From Prunella strophiata (Eukaryota; Chordata; Aves; Passeriformes; Prunellidae), in NCBI GenBank assembly GCA_036583965.1, contig JAZBQD010000030.1, positions 109,566,162 through 109,630,161 of the forward strand: a DNA stretch of 64,000 bases, given 5' to 3'. The notes under the pieces are model-generated. The model was not told the DNA's origin, made no database searches, and was given only the letters and a program-made list of their open reading frames with translations. Of this stretch, positions 10,842 through 23,700 are shown one piece after another; position 1 is the first letter of the stretch, and every line of letters begins with the position of its first letter. Both the position numbers and the translations under genes were made by a program.

Positions 10842-12393
10842 GTAAGTTCCCTCATGCTGCCTCTGTTTTCTAGGTAGCAGGAATATCAAGCAGCGTGTCT
10901 CTGTCTGTAGATGCACACTAACGAGGGCTGTGCATTAATTCATTAGTTCCAAAATGTTCTGAGAAGATCTCAGGGTTTGTTTCAAGCTCCAATTATGCTT
11001 AGCCAATGGATTTGATGTTTAATTCTTCTATACTGAAGTGAATAACCCACCAAGTGTGTTATGACAACAGCACTGAGAAGCTCTTGCATCTGAGGCAGTT
11101 GCTGAGCTTAACCTTTTAGTTCATCAGGAACATGATGGTCTGGGGAGTCAGGTTGTTTTTAGGGGCCACCATACAGCAGATCCATGATTTCTGCCCCCCT
11201 ACCCACTGGCCTTGCAACACTAACATTTGCTTTTTACTCTGCTGAGTTCCAAAGTTCAATTTCCAGTTTCTCCAAAACTCAATTTAATATAGTGCACAAC
11301 TTAAACTAGGTCTGCAGCAAATGGGCAATATGAGCTCAATAGAACAATGTACCTTGTAGCACAAGTATAATGTGCTAATTATTACTGATGTGATGATTAA
11401 TAGTAAAAGCAAGTATTTAGTCACTCAATCCTTCACAAAACCAGAAAGCTATTAAAAAAAAAAAAGGTATTAAGAAGTTATAGTTTCCAGTACCACTGCT
11501 GTAGTTCATTATTTCCAAAAAGCTGTGTAGAGAATCTGTCTGGAGTGGGAAGACTGATCTGGAGGTGGCTGTTTGATCTCACTGCTGTTCCTGGTCCTGC
11601 CTCCAGCCACGCTTTTCTCTCACAGGTCTCTGCACCCTGGTGCAAGGAGGTTGAAATGTTTCCATAACTGTAGCTGGATACCCACAGCTGATTTACCTGA
11701 ACACCCCAAACACTGATCCCATGAATGTAGGCAAATTAAATAAACTATTTCCAGGAACAAAAATTGAACACATGAGCAAAAGTTGCACAGTAGAGTGTTT
11801 ATGTGATAATATACCATACTGTCATTCCAAATTAAAGGAAAACTAAGTAACCTCATCATTAGTTTCCTAATGGCATTGTCATATTGTCTTCTGAGGGAAA
11901 AGACCTTTGTATTACTATTTTTGTGGGGTTTTTTTAAGTTTCACAATCCCGCTTGAAAGAGTAAGAGATGTAATGTGAAACCTTCAGTTTGCAGCAATGA
12001 GTGAAGATTCTTCACTAACTTTAGGCAAACAGATTTTCACCCATTTTTCTGAATACCATCAGATTTACATTATAGATTTTATATAGATTTGTTTTCAACT
12101 GAGTCTAGGTACACGCCCAAACATACAGCCTCTCAAAGCTGGAGGGAAAGAAGAAAAAGGGGAAAAAAAAGGATGGATGCATTATGATGACAGGGAAGAG
12201 TAAACTGGTATTTAGACATAATTAGTTGGAGATGTGTCTCACTCAGAAGGAATCACCAAAATCACAGTGATATGAATAGCACAAATCTTGACTCCTACAG
12301 AATTTTTTATGCATGTAAAACATGGTAAAATATTTGCCTGGTATGAAAAGTGAAAATTTACACCTTATGACATCCTTTTCTATTTTATTCTAG
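10842..12393 (+). other. ICOSLG intron 4
   Basis: The intron is about 1.55 kb and AT-rich, with short A-runs near 11454-11465 and 12162-12170. No exon or clear mobile element was recognised. The acceptor is TTTTATTCTAG. Confidence 0.7.
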
Positions 12394-12570
12394 ACACACA
12401 GCAGAAGAAAAGCAATGACTCTGGCACAGAAAGTGATGGAAACCCAGAAAAAAAAGGACGAGGTGCTCAAGCAGCTGTCATCATTAGCATTGTCTCTGTG
12501 ATAGGTCTTCTAATTGGCTTAATCTGCTGGCTGTGGAGAAGGAAGTCCTCTAATCTAGTGTCCTATAAAG
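12394..12570 (+). CDS. ICOSLG: ICOSLG coding exon 5 (stalk, transmembrane, start of tail)
   Basis: This 177-base exon (phase 1 in and out) codes residues 239-296. The first 25 residues form a hydrophilic stalk rich in K, S, D and E with a possible sequon at N245 (NDS). A single membrane helix follows from about 264 to 285 (AAVIISIVSVIG then LLIGLICWLW). The stop-transfer residues RRK start the cytoplasmic tail, which continues SSNLVSYK. This makes the product a type I membrane protein. The acceptor TATTTTATTCTAG and donor AAAG|GTAATG both fit. The exon has no ATG-initiated open frame of notable length and was placed by phase and hydrophobicity. Confidence 0.9.
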
Positions 12571-14045
12571 GTAATGAGACACTTAATTTGAGTGACCTAA
12601 TCATAAGAATCTTTTTTCACTTGCCAAAATACGTAATGTTATCCAACAGGAAGAGATGAAGTATGACTAAGCTACCTGCACCTGGCAGTAGGAAATCATG
12701 CCATTAACAAAAACTTTCCTTCCCCATTGCCTGGGGAGGAAATGTAGTGCCCCAGGATATGTCATTATTTATGATTTTCACTTCCTGTGTCTAAGCCTTT
12801 CTTCCTATGTTTGTGTCTTTCTCCAAGCTGGGGGTGTTCAGCCTGGAGAAAAGGAGACTCAGGGGTGACCTCATCACTCTCTACAACTTCCTGAAGGGTG
12901 CCTGTGCTCAGCTGGGCTTGGTCTCTTTCTCCAGGCAGCACTGACAGAACCAGAGGACACAGTCTCAAGCTGCACCAAGGGAAATATAGATTGGATATTA
13001 GGAAAAAGGTTTTTATGGAAAGGGTGATAAAGTTCTGGAATGGCTTGCCTGGGGAGGTGGTGGAGTCACCATCCCTGGGTGTGTTTAACAAAGCCTGGAT
13101 GTGGCACTGAGTGCCAGAGTTTAGTTGAGGTGTTGGGGCTGGGTTGGACTTGATGATCTTGAAGGTCTCTTCCAACCCAGTGATTCTGTGAATTCTGAGC
13201 CTCTCAGGAAGTAATTTCTGGATGTGAGAGTATCTCCGAGTATCTCCGAGAGTATTTGTGTCTGTTCAGGCCATGGTTTGTCAGCTGTGATCCCTGCAGG
13301 CTCCTTCTGGACTGATGGCACGAAACAGGACTGGGGTCAGGAGCTCATTCATCTTAGCACAGTTTGAAGCAGAAATCAGAGCATAATTCAATCCTGAGAG
13401 CTTTAGAGTCACTGGCTGGATGATTAAGGGTCAGGATCCTGCTGGGATCAAGCGGAAATATGGCTGGTCTCATTGTCACATGGGTAGCCTTGTGTAGCTG
13501 GACTTGTCCACATGTGTGACTCTTAAAAATGCTCTAAAAGATGTCTTGTGACCAGCCTGAGTCTGCCAGTGTAGCTGAGCACTTGCTCTAAGCTCCTATC
13601 CAGGAGCCAACATCTAAGGGACAGAGCAGGGACAGCCACGCTTTTCATGGACAAGGACAATCCATATTTTCAGTCTGTGCCCTCTTCCTCAATGTTAGCA
13701 ACCCTGGGTGCCTCAGAAAAGATCAGGGGAAAGCAGGGTCATGATCTTGCCCAGGATCTGCAGCAGCTCTTGTAGAAGTCATGTTCTTCCTACAGAAACA
13801 ACCCAAGAGTGAGGCAGGACTCTGGACCAAGATAGGGAGCAGGGCTATCACTTCAATCCCAAAATCTCTCCTTTCTGAAATGGTAGCCTGGCTTGTAAGC
13901 AAATAGAATATTGGACTGCATTTTAGAGAACATTTAGCACATTGAACCCTCAGCTTTAGTGGATGTTGCTTAATATTAATCTCATTTTTCTGAAGTCTGT
14001 GGTTATCTATCCTACATGTTGAAACCCATGCTTTTGTTTCAACAG
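12571..14045 (+). other. ICOSLG intron 5
   Basis: The intron is about 1.5 kb. Its first half contains a + strand CR1 3' end (12824-13192, listed separately). The rest has no recognised feature. The acceptor is TTTTGTTTCAACAG. Confidence 0.7.
12824..13192 (+). mobile_element. CR1 LINE 3' end in ICOSLG intron 5
   Basis: The sequence has the typical CR1 tail: GTGTTCAGCCTGGAGAAAAG, a block about first-generation flanks of the ORF2 end, TTTATGGAAAGGGTGATAAAG, GGAGGTGGTGGAGTCACC and a terminal GTGATTCTGTGA-like unit near 13185. It is 5'-truncated, as most CR1 copies are, and has no coding capacity left. The approximate edges were set by where the CR1-like text starts and stops. Confidence 0.85.
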
Positions 14046-14081
14046 ATGTCCAACAAAGAGAAGACCAAGGAGGACTCAGCT
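14046..14081 (+). CDS. ICOSLG: ICOSLG coding exon 6 (cytoplasmic tail)
   Basis: This 36-base exon (phase 1 in and out) codes D297 (split) and then VQQREDQGGLS. It is part of a short hydrophilic cytoplasmic tail. The acceptor TTTGTTTCAACAG and the strong donor AGCT|GTAAGT support it, and both phases match the flanking exons. No known signalling motif such as an ITAM, an ITIM or a dileucine is visible. The second B7 gene also has a 36-base phase 1-1 exon (56148-56183), which may be coincidence. Confidence 0.75.
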
Positions 14082-14897
14082 GTAAGTATTAAAAATACAT
14101 TATTTTGTTTGTCTGAAGTGATTTAACTTCATCGTTTCAGTACTCATGTTCAGCGCAAGCCTTTAGATTAGACTTGCTGGATGATACAAACTGAAGCATT
14201 TTTTTAGGCAGTACATCCTAGGTGATCTTTAACTGGGATACAGGGACATCATTTGCATCATGTCTGTGAACCTGAGCCTATATACACCAATTTTTTTTTA
14301 AAAAACCCTCCTTTGCTAGAAAAAAACATGCTCTTCAGACCTTCACCATGTTCACATTTTTAGTTTTATTGCCATGCAATATTACAGGCCAGCTGGTTTA
14401 CAAATTCATTTGTTATTTATAGTAGGGGAAAAATGAAGGGTGAAAAAAATGAAGACCGATTTGGAAAAAAACTGGACAGAGGAGTTGCAAGAGTGCAGGG
14501 TGAAATATCTGCCTATTTGATATCTCATCTGGTAGTTCTACTGAAGCTAATGATTGTTGCCTGTGTGTCTCTGCAGAGCAGGCAAAAATACTGTGGTTTC
14601 ACTAAAACTGTAATAGTTAAAGCATAGTTTTCTGTAGTAGATCCTGTGAATGTACCCAATTCATAGTATCAAGCAGAAGCAAAGTAACCTTCAAATTAAA
14701 AAACTTTTCCTGGAACTTCTTTGACAGTCATGGAAACTGGGTTAATGGTCAGTTATTTTCCAGACCACAGCCTGATCCCCAACATTTTTGTTTGCTAAAC
14801 ATTAACAGCCATTGCACTCCCTCCTGCAGAGCATAATCTATGCAGGAGGATGGATTTTCTCCTTAAAATAAGAGACATTTTTTCCCTTTGTTCCTAG

Positions 14898-14899
14898 GA
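14898..14899 (+). CDS. ICOSLG: Alternative ICOSLG terminal exon start (stop formed at splice junction)
   Basis: If exon 6 is joined here, its last T plus GA makes TGA, so the protein would end DQGGLS at residue 308. The acceptor (ATTTTTTCCCTTTGTTCCTAG) looks stronger than the one at 16421. The 3' UTR would then run toward the AATAAA at 15616-15621 or the one near 15793. The two models differ by only three C-terminal residues. Confidence 0.35.
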
Positions 14900-15313
14900 A
14901 CTGCATTGATGTGACACAAGCAGTTCATTTCAGATCAACTTTTTCTTCTCCAGACTGACTTGTACCAGGCCCTTCTTGGTTTGATCCCTGGACTTAGCCC
15001 CTTAGTAAAAAAACCTCTGTGACAAAAATAAGAGTAAATATTTATCTTGTTTGTATTGAAGGCTGCTGTAGCATGATTTGTTCATTAAGAACAAAGCAAA
15101 GGCACCTTCCAGATGCTGTCTTTTCATTGTCATTTCTCCACTCCACTTATGGAAGAGGAGGTGGGACAGCAGCTTGGGTGGCTCCCTGATGACAGAAGCT
15201 GTCCCACCTCTGAGGGCCATGTTTTGTGCATCCCAATTTAGGGGAACTTGGATCAATACCAGAGAGATTAAAATGGTCCAAGGAATGTGATCTCTGGTGA
15301 GGGATTTGTTATG

Positions 15314-15545
15314 TCTGTGTAGGCTGGAGAAGGCCAGGCTGATTAAGGACACAATAACAACCCTCTTCAGAGTGTCTTTCGAGAGGATGGGACAAGTTAT
15401 TTATTGTGCTAACCCAGCTGACACTGCAGTTAAGGCACAGCAGACTTAAACAAAGGAGATTTAAGCCAGATGTTAGGAGAAACTGTCTAAGGGTAATGGT
15501 AGTTGAGCACTGAGGCAGAGTTTGTCCAGGCTATCAAGCCTCCAT
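15314..15545 (+). mobile_element. Degenerate CR1 remnant
   Basis: Weak CR1 tail text is visible: AGGAGATTTAAGCCAGATGT, then TTAGGAGAAACTGTCTAAGG and TGAGCACTGAGGCAGAGTTT. It is too diverged to set the ends, and the 3' terminal repeat is not clear. Confidence 0.55.
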
Positions 15546-16421
15546 CAGTCCAGGTTTGTTGCTTTGTGACTTCTTAACAAAAGAGAAAACCAGTATCTGT
15601 CAGGAATTATTTAGAAATAAAGCTGGTACTACCTTAGTACAAAAGATGAGCTCTAGGAGAAATTCTAGCCTATTTCAATCATTATTTGGTATTTTCAATC
15701 CTGTTGTGGGTGGTAGATGGGGGGTAAGGCCCCTGGGGAGGTGCATCCAGGTGGATGCTCTGCCACAGCATTTTGCTTTGCAATACTGCTGTAAATAAAT
15801 GCACTTCTGCTTCTGGCACCTTGTGAAGAAGGTCAGGTTGTTTCATAGCAGTGAGAATCCTGAACTACTGCAAACCAAAATGAGATTACTGAAACTTTGT
15901 TGTTACAAAGGCAAAAAGAGTTTGGAAACTGGGAGGAAGGCAGATTGTAAAAAGTAACTCCATCCTGGTGGGATTAGTCTCTCCAGCCACCCATTCCAGT
16001 CAGTGGGGCAGGATGGTCTGGTGAGGAGAAATTCAGAGCTATTATCTGAAGGAATCCCTTCATTTCCTGAGAAGAGGCTGAGGCAGTTGTTTTCTCTTGG
16101 CCACAGAGAGGCTTTGTGCACCTCATTCTCTGAAATAGTTCTAAATTAGCCCAAGGTGACACTGATATCCCTCCACAAGGGAGGCCACTTTTTCCATTTG
16201 CACAGAGAAGGCACTTCCAGACTGTGGCATGGGGACAGAAAGCCCCCAGTGTCTTGGGTAGCCAGGCAGGACTTCTCCCCAGTCAGCTTCTCCCTCAGCA
16301 GCATGAATATGTCTTTTCCATAGCCTTGCAGCTTGTTCCACTGGTTATGTAGGAATGATTATTTCTGGGGAAGTTTTTTGTCTGTTTTTTTTTATAAAAA
16401 GAAGTTATTTTGTTCTTACAG

Positions 16422-16432
16422 CACCTGCCTAA
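16422..16432 (+). CDS. ICOSLG: ICOSLG terminal coding exon (candidate)
   Basis: The exon enters in phase 1 (T|CA = Ser309), codes P-A and stops at TAA (16430-16432), giving a 311-residue protein. The human protein is about 302 residues. The acceptor TTTTGTTCTTACAG is good. The 3' UTR would continue to the AATAAA at 16910-16915. The competing exon at 14898 would end the protein three residues earlier. Vertebrate ICOSLG tails are short and poorly conserved, so conservation by eye does not decide between them. Confidence 0.45.
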
Positions 16433-16940
16433 ACGGAAGGTCTGCCAACAATTTGAGCAGCTGGAGATGTGTCAAAAGAAGCATCACTCCCTAAATGGCA
16501 GCATTGTTTGTAATACAAGTGACAGACTTTCTGCCAAGAGAGATGGCAAAGAAAAAAAAAAAAAAAAAAAGCTTCTAGAACACAAGGGAGAGAAAAAACT
16601 GCTGGATTTTCATTCCAGCCACTGACTGTGTCCACAGCACAGTCGTGTCACCACTCCAGCTCAGCACTTTGGACAGTCCTCTGTGAGTGTCAGTGATTTG
16701 GGCACCTGTACTGGGGAAAGCAGAGAGCCTGGGACTCAGCTGCTCTGTGCCAGACCACTGGGAGCTGGTGACTGTCCAGGCTCTCATCATGATCCTTGAG
16801 GACTGTCAGGAGCAGAAGCAGCCACGTTTCAGGAGCATGGGACATTCTTGCTGTCACCCTTACCCTGAGGATGACTACTGCATGTGAAGAAAGGCAGCTA
16901 AAACAAAGAAATAAAACTGAAGGGCTCTGCAGAGTGAGAT
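16433..16940 (+). other. Probable ICOSLG 3' UTR
   Basis: About 500 bases follow the candidate stop. They include an A-run at 16553-16570 and end after AATAAA at 16910. A T/G-rich stretch from about 16940 to 16975 (TTTGTGACC, CATGTTTCTC) would serve as the downstream cleavage element. The extent is inferred from the signal only. Confidence 0.4.
16910..16915 (+). terminator. Poly-A signal AATAAA, candidate ICOSLG 3' end
   Basis: A canonical AATAAA lies about 480 bases after the candidate stop codon, with T/G/C-rich sequence 25-60 bases downstream. Other AATAAA hexamers at 15616, about 15793 and about 17765 are alternatives. Confidence 0.4.
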
Positions 16941-19573
16941 TTGTGACCTCTTCCATGTTTCTCTTTCTCTAGAGCACAATCCTTTCATTGTTTGTTTTCA
17001 CCAGCTGCTACTGTGTACAAAACCAGGCAGAACACTTTGACTCAGCCCTCCAAAAACAGGAGTTGCTCTAATGGGGTCAAACACTTAATGTGTTATCATA
17101 AGGGAAGGTGCCTTCTTTAAGCCTTGATAGCAATATTTTGGTTTTTACCAAATATTCCACCAAAAAGGGGACTTCCACTTTCAACAGGAGCCAGCTGTGA
17201 GAAAAAACAGGCTGTGGAAATCTGACCAGTTAAAAATAGTGCTCTCTGCCATGTGAAGGTCATGTTACCTGGACTTACCCTTCTCAGGATGGAACAAAAA
17301 CTGTGGTTGAGCTCTGCTTGATTCAACTGAATCTTTATTTAAGCACCTTCCCATGGCTTCCAGGGAGGATTTTAAACTGATGGTTTTAAGCTAAACTTAT
17401 GCTTGTGTCTCATCTTTGCACACACCCAACAAAACAAAAAAGAACAAAAAGCAAATTCTATCAGTGTGTTGTCCATGAATGTCCAGAAAGCCAAGAACTG
17501 CATTTTCCTTGTGCCAGTGCATGTGCCTTGCTGTTTCAGCCCCAAGTCAGCCAAACTGGCTGGCTGAAAATAGAAAAAACAGTAAACTTTGCTGATGATA
17601 TGAAATTTTGGAGGAGGAGGAATTTTTACCAGCTCTCTTTCCCAGATGGGACAGTTTCCCCATCTTGTCATGGGGGGATGGAGATTGTTATTTTAAACTC
17701 AGCTCTGCAAACACTTGACCTCTCCTGCACCAGTTGCTAGACTAAAATTGTATGATTTTTTGTGAATAAATCATAGCCTTGTTTGTTCTTGCTCTGTGTG
17801 TAAGAGGCACTCCAGTATCAACTCCAAGCTCAGACACTGATTTTTCACATCAAGATCAGCTTTCAATTCCCAGCTGAGTGAAAATTCTGTTGTACTCACA
17901 TCACGTGGAAGCAGGACAACTTGGCAATAGTGCAGCAGTTATCTTTTGTCAAAGCAATACCCCCAGGGAGGCTCCCAGCTGAGTAGCTGTGCTTCTCTCA
18001 TGTCCATGAATCCAAATATCAGATATTTTCTAAGTCTAAATCTCGTCTTCATTGTACCCTAAAGGGAAATTACTTAAAGAAAGCTTGCAGACACCTCAAA
18101 AATGTGAAAAACATTTGTGCAGGGCAACCATTTCCTAGTAGTTCAGTAAAAAGTCCTGCAGATATTTTCTCCTTATCTGTCCCATGAAGTTGCTTTGTGC
18201 AGCCTCTGGTGCTGCTGTACCTGACAGAAGCCTTTCCTACAAGTATTTTTCCACTTTTATATTCTGCAACTGTAATGGTTCAGAGATGTAAGAAGTGACC
18301 TAGCAGTCACTCTGCAATATGGTATTAAAACAAATTTAGACTGGTTGGATTTTCTTACTTCTGGGCTACTTCATGGATACACCTAAATACCAAAAGCCTT
18401 TTCCTGCAAAATCTGTGCTTTCACTTAGCTTAGGGTTCCAGCTATTTTTGGAGGTCAGTAAATCCTAGATGACAGTTGTTAGCATTCAGAGGACTTGGGA
18501 ATTTCCTAATAACTGTTTTTGTCTTCAAAAGCCATGTTTATATTTTAAATAAAGTCTATTCATTCTTCTGGATGTTTGACTAAATCTATCAACACACAGA
18601 GACAAGTCAATCCAAGCCATTGCCTCCACCCAAAGTGGCAGTTTTACTTTTAGCCACATCCCTCAGTGCTCCTTTTCAAAGGCCTCAGAGAAGGGGAGAC
18701 AAACACAACACAGACCTGACCACCTTTGCTTTATTTTGGCTCACACAACAAATTCCTTGAACAAGACAACAAACTCCATGAAAGCCAGGCACTAACCTGA
18801 AGGCAGCACTAACCCTGGGCTGATTCACCCATTTCTCACCCAACCTCACAACCCCAAGCAGAGCAAAGGTACAGCACACACTCCTGCTTCCAGAGCTGAA
18901 ACCAGCTCATTGCACTCTCCCAGAGCACTCCTGCACAAGCATCCCTCTGTTTGCCTTCATTAAAGACAGCAGCTCACTTGAGCATATGCACAGGAAAGCA
19001 ACAGTTGATGCAGCTTTGGAGGAAGACTAATAAATGGACTCACTTTCACAGCAAAGTGAAAGACTTTTGTTGTGGCATGGCTGGTAAACCACAAGTGGAA
19101 AGCCCCAAGAGAAAACATGTCTTGCTACTTAGTGATCTGGATCCATCTGTCCTGTTGTCAAATTCACTGTTTAAATCTTTTGACCTGTGAGAGCTGAAAT
19201 ATCTCTTTTGCTCAAAAAAGCATTCCCTTTTTCCAGCTACCCTGGCTCCAATGTCTGCTCTCAGTAGCTGTTCTGCTATGTCAAAGAAAATTTATTTGTT
19301 GCTTTCCCAACTTGCAAAGTGAATCTTTCTCATATTTGTAGCAAGCATGCACAAAAGGTAACATTACCCACAAGTGTAATTTCTCTAACCTCTCTCATTT
19401 CCAGGGGAACAGAAACTGCTCTAAAGAACAATTGAGTACAGCCTAACTCCACAGGGAGAAAACACCCCCATAGCTGTTAGGCTTTTTGGACTTTTCCTCT
19501 CAATATGTGGTGGGCATTAGGGCCTTCACCACCTCCATGACATGGGATGGAGTCATTGTAATCTGGTTCACAC
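16941..19573. other. Intergenic DNA, nothing recognised
   Basis: Non-coding sequence downstream of ICOSLG. A few AATAAA hexamers occur (for example near 17765 and 18549). Open frames are short and without domain signal. No clear CR1 or LTR text was seen. Confidence 0.55.
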
Positions 19574-20037
19574 TTGAGGATTATTGTGGAGCTCCTGGAG
19601 CAAGTCTGGAAGAGGGGTACAAAGGTGATGGGGGGTCTGGAGCACCTCAGTGATGAGGAAACGCTGAGGGAGGTGGGTTTGTTCAGCCCCAAGAAGAGAC
19701 AACTGAGAGAGGACTTCAGCCTTGTCTGTCATTGTCTGCAGGGAGGGGACAGAGCAGGGAGCAAGCTCTGCTCCATGGTGCTGAGAAATGGGACAAGAGG
19801 AATGGGCAGAAACTGGTGGACAGAAAGCTCCACCTGATAATGAGGAAGAGCTTTTTGTTGAGGGTGGCTGAGCACTGGGACAGGAGGCCCAGAGAGACTG
19901 TGGAGATCTTCCCTGGAGATGCTCAAAAGCTGTCTGGACACAATCCTGAGTAACACATTCCAGGAGACTGCGTGAGCAGGGAGGTTGGACTGGATGACCA
20001 GCTGTGGTCCCTTCCCACCTTACCCATTCTGTGTTCA
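19574..20037 (+). mobile_element. CR1 LINE 3' end (diverged)
   Basis: CR1-type text runs in + orientation: GGAGCACCTCAGTGATGAGG, a GTTCAGCCCCAAGAAGAGAC-like segment, GGAGAGGACTT, TGAGGAAGAGCTTTTTGTTG, GGGACAGGAGGCCCAGAG, and CTTCCCACCTTACCCATTCT at the end. The 170-codon open frame on the opposite strand is antisense to this repeat and is not a gene. Confidence 0.8.
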
Positions 20038-20693
20038 TAAAAGGCACCCCACATGTTCTTGGAGGTGATCTCCTCTGCATCTGGCACCCAGGGAATCACA
20101 GAGCAGTAGCTTCTATGTCATTCATCTCTCAGGATGCACTTGCGTGACAGCAGGTCAGTTTGTACAATTACCTTCCAACACAGGAGAAATGCTTCCAACA
20201 TTTCCTGTGTTATCAGCACCACTTGGCATAATTACTGCATCTGAACCATGCTCCCTGATGTCAAATGCAAGTCCTTGGCAGTTGCTTGTGACATTACTGT
20301 TAATCACAAACTCTTTGTTTGCATGTTGTTAGGAAAGAGTCTGTCTCCCATTTCAGTCTGGCACAGAAAACTGCTGTGTAGGGATAGATGCTCATGTATC
20401 AAAGATGCTTAGGCTGACCTTTGAACTCACCCAAAACAGGTCCCAACAATTTACTAATAAATTACTTATTTGCTTTTCTTCTAATTCCAAGAAGTGCTGC
20501 TTAGGATAATTGGATACAGAGTCATGCTTGGAGTCACACAAGGCTGCCTGTAGCTGACTTGGTGCTTACACTCTTTTCTCCAGCTTTTTCCACTTGCTGG
20601 ACTGGAAAGTCTAGTTTTTTTACAGCTTCCACCCCAGCAGACATCCTAAATCAACAGAAGCTGCTTGCTAATTTTGAATGGGATTACACTGTA

Positions 20694-20737
<44 letters not shown>

Positions 20738-23700
20738 TCACCTCTAAAAAAAATTAAAAGGTGAAAAAAGATATCTCTCATTCAAACTGGAAATCTTTAA
20801 AGAATCTGTCAGTAAGAAGCGTCAGTAACACAGACATAATGTGGACAGGGAGTGACTGCAAATGTTTTTTTCTTAATTTCTTCTGCCAGATCTGTGCTGT
20901 CACATGTCATCCCTCTTACAGGGCTGAGACTGCAGTTTCGAAACAAGATCAGATTTGACTGCAAAAACAAATTTTCCACAGCATCATGCTGGACTAGAAG
21001 CAACTCTACACCTCTCAATTCATCTCTCTGTCAATCAGACTTACCATTATTGTGCTACCTAGCTTCAAAAATGCATCACCACTGCAGTTATCACAGTTAC
21101 TGTAACTAAAAATAGGTCAAGGAATAAAGGTGCAAAATGCTTGAACTGTAGCTAATTTTATAACAGCAGGCAAACATGAAATATCTTTATCACCTTGTTG
21201 GAAGTCTTATTAACCAGCTCAGATCAGTGTGATTAAACTCTGTGTCAGCAAAGTACAAGTCCTATAATAAATCTGCTCTTTCAAAGCCTTTGGTTTGGTT
21301 TTCCCTGCCCTCTGTCAGGGTATGTTCATATTTCCATCTGGCTGTATCTGCAGCACAGAGGGCTGCTGTCTTATTCAAGATATGTTATTGAATTCTCTTA
21401 TCAAAACCATGAGAAAAATCGAGCTGGTTCCTGACCCACTGAACAAGGCAGAAGGGCTGGTCAGATAATGCCCACACTCTCCAGGAGAATTCATTTACTG
21501 ATTCTACAGAGGGTGAGGCAGGGGGACACCATCCCAGGAAGGTCTCCTGCACTCCTGGCACCAGCTGGCACAGAAAGCATGCCCAGAAACTGCAGCTGAG
21601 GAAATGGCTTTGGAGACAGGGAAGTCTCCAGGGATCCCTGACAGGGTGAGCCTTGGTGCCAGGTCTCTTCTCAGCAGGTGGGGATCCCATTAGGAGTCCT
21701 GGGCACACCCCAGTGCTGAGGGTTAAGTGCCTTTGAGCAGGAAAAATTAAAATAATACATAATTAAACACACAAATAAATAAATGACCCCCAAACTTGGC
21801 ACAACTGTTCTGTTTAACTTCAGATTATCTGTTTATTATTTGAAGTTGCATTTTTCATGACAAGCATGGGGCAGACAGCTGCCTGCCCATGCTGTTTTGT
21901 ATGGGAAGGTTTGATCCAGCTGAGAGGAGGAACAAGAAAGAAAGAGGGGAAAAAATAAAATCTTTTAATCTGCTCCAGCCCAGTGACAATTTGCCAGTCC
22001 TTAGGAGATGAAGGTTTGTGGGGGAAAATTGATTGGTTTTTAATTTATTTTTACTTAAAGTAGCCCTTAAAGAAGAGGTCCCATTCACAAACATATACTC
22101 TGGCCAACTGGAATGATTAACCACAAAACCATCAGGCATGCACAGAGTGAGCCAGTGCCTTTCATCAGCATTTTTGGCAATGAGGCAATTGCAGACCAGC
22201 TTCATAAAATGTGTCTTAGCTTCATTTTTGAGCAATTCTTACTGCATCACAACAAAATCTGGGTAGAAAATTATTTCTAAACAAAAATCAAACAATGGTT
22301 TCTCATGAACAGAAAATTTGGCCAAAGGAATCCACCAGATTCTGTGGCTGCACTTATTGCATCAATAGACCTTCAAGTCTTGGGAAACAGCAGTAGATAA
22401 TCCATGTGCCAAACAACTCCTCCATTTTATACTTTATCAACTTTTGCATTAAAACTGGTTTTAGTGTTCCCAAGTCACAGGTGCTCAGGCTCAAGCACCC
22501 TGCAGCCACGAGGGATCCCAGGCACAGGAGGTGTGCCCCTGCCTGAATATTTTTCAGAAGATTTGGGGTGCGGCTGAAGGGCAGGACAGGGAAGGAATTG
22601 TTTGGTTCAGTCTCCAGGCAATGCTGCTGCAAACAGCAAGGAGGGAACCACTGAACTTTTGCACCTAGGCAGAAGCCAGGTGAGAAGCTGGCTGTGAAGC
22701 TGGCAATGGACCCTAAACCCCTCCTACACAGGCCTGGCTTTAGAGCCCAGCAATTTCACTAATCTCTCATTAGACCTTTTACAAAGCAAGCTATAATCTT
22801 AATGTCTGCACTCCCAGGTGATGGGATAGAACACCTGGGCAATAAACACCTGTATAACATATCTCTGATATGTATAACCTCTCTCTGATATATCCTATCT
22901 CAGTGGAAGCTCCACACTAAGCTGACTGCTTAGTCAGCACAGTTGAGAGGTGAGCACAAAGCAGCCACACGCAAAACTGTGTTTGAACAGAGATAAAGTG
23001 CAATTCAGCAGCGTGCCAAATGCTGGTCAAATTTTGCAAGGAGATAAGCAAGAAAGCACATGGCTCCCAAAACATCCCTGTCTGAGTGGCAGGACTGTCA
23101 CAGGCTGGAGGCAAACACAACTGGAACGTCACCACTTTCATTCAGATTGTTCATTTTTTGGGGAGGGAGGATTGATGTTCCTATCTCCTCCACACCCCAA
23201 CATGTCAAAGCTCATGTCCCTGTTCACTGCCAAGACAGCACAGACTATTTTTTTGCCCTCTTGAGGAGCTGCTCCCCACAAGTTGACAGAATACCAGCAA
23301 CTTAATTACACAGACAGCTATTAGAGCCTGCCTGAACGTTCACACTAGGAAAAATTGTGCTTTCTCTCATGAAATTTAGAAATAAATTTTGATTTTTAGC
23401 TAGGGTGAGGTCCAAGATCTGAAGAGTTGCTGCTATACACTTCTCCTATCACAAAGTCCCTGCTCACCTTGCTGTCCCTGTGGGTCACAGCCAAAGGGAA
23501 GGTGTTGCCTTAAGGGCCTTTGGACACTCACAGCACAGCAGGTGTTGCTGAACTAAATAATTTCCTCACTGTTAGACCAACTTCTGACAGGCCAGGGGTA
23601 AAGGACTGCAGATAACAACTGCAGAATGAGCACCTTCATTTGTTGCTAACATTTACATTAACACATAACCTTTCAGAGACAAAAAAAAAAACCCCTACAA

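Larger units (their letters stand above)
14082..16421 (+). other. ICOSLG intron 6 (or intron plus alternative 3' exon)
   Basis: The stretch is about 2.3 kb. It has an alternative acceptor at 14896-14897 (TTTGTTCCTAG, excellent pyrimidine tract) that would give an immediate stop. A degenerate CR1 remnant lies at about 15314-15545. AATAAA signals at 15616 and about 15793 could end an alternative transcript. If the 14898 exon is the real terminus, part of this segment is 3' UTR and not intron. Confidence 0.5.

Noticed and set aside
19568..20080. 170-codon open frame on the minus strand
   Set aside because: It is antisense to a diverged CR1 3' end, so it is repeat-derived.
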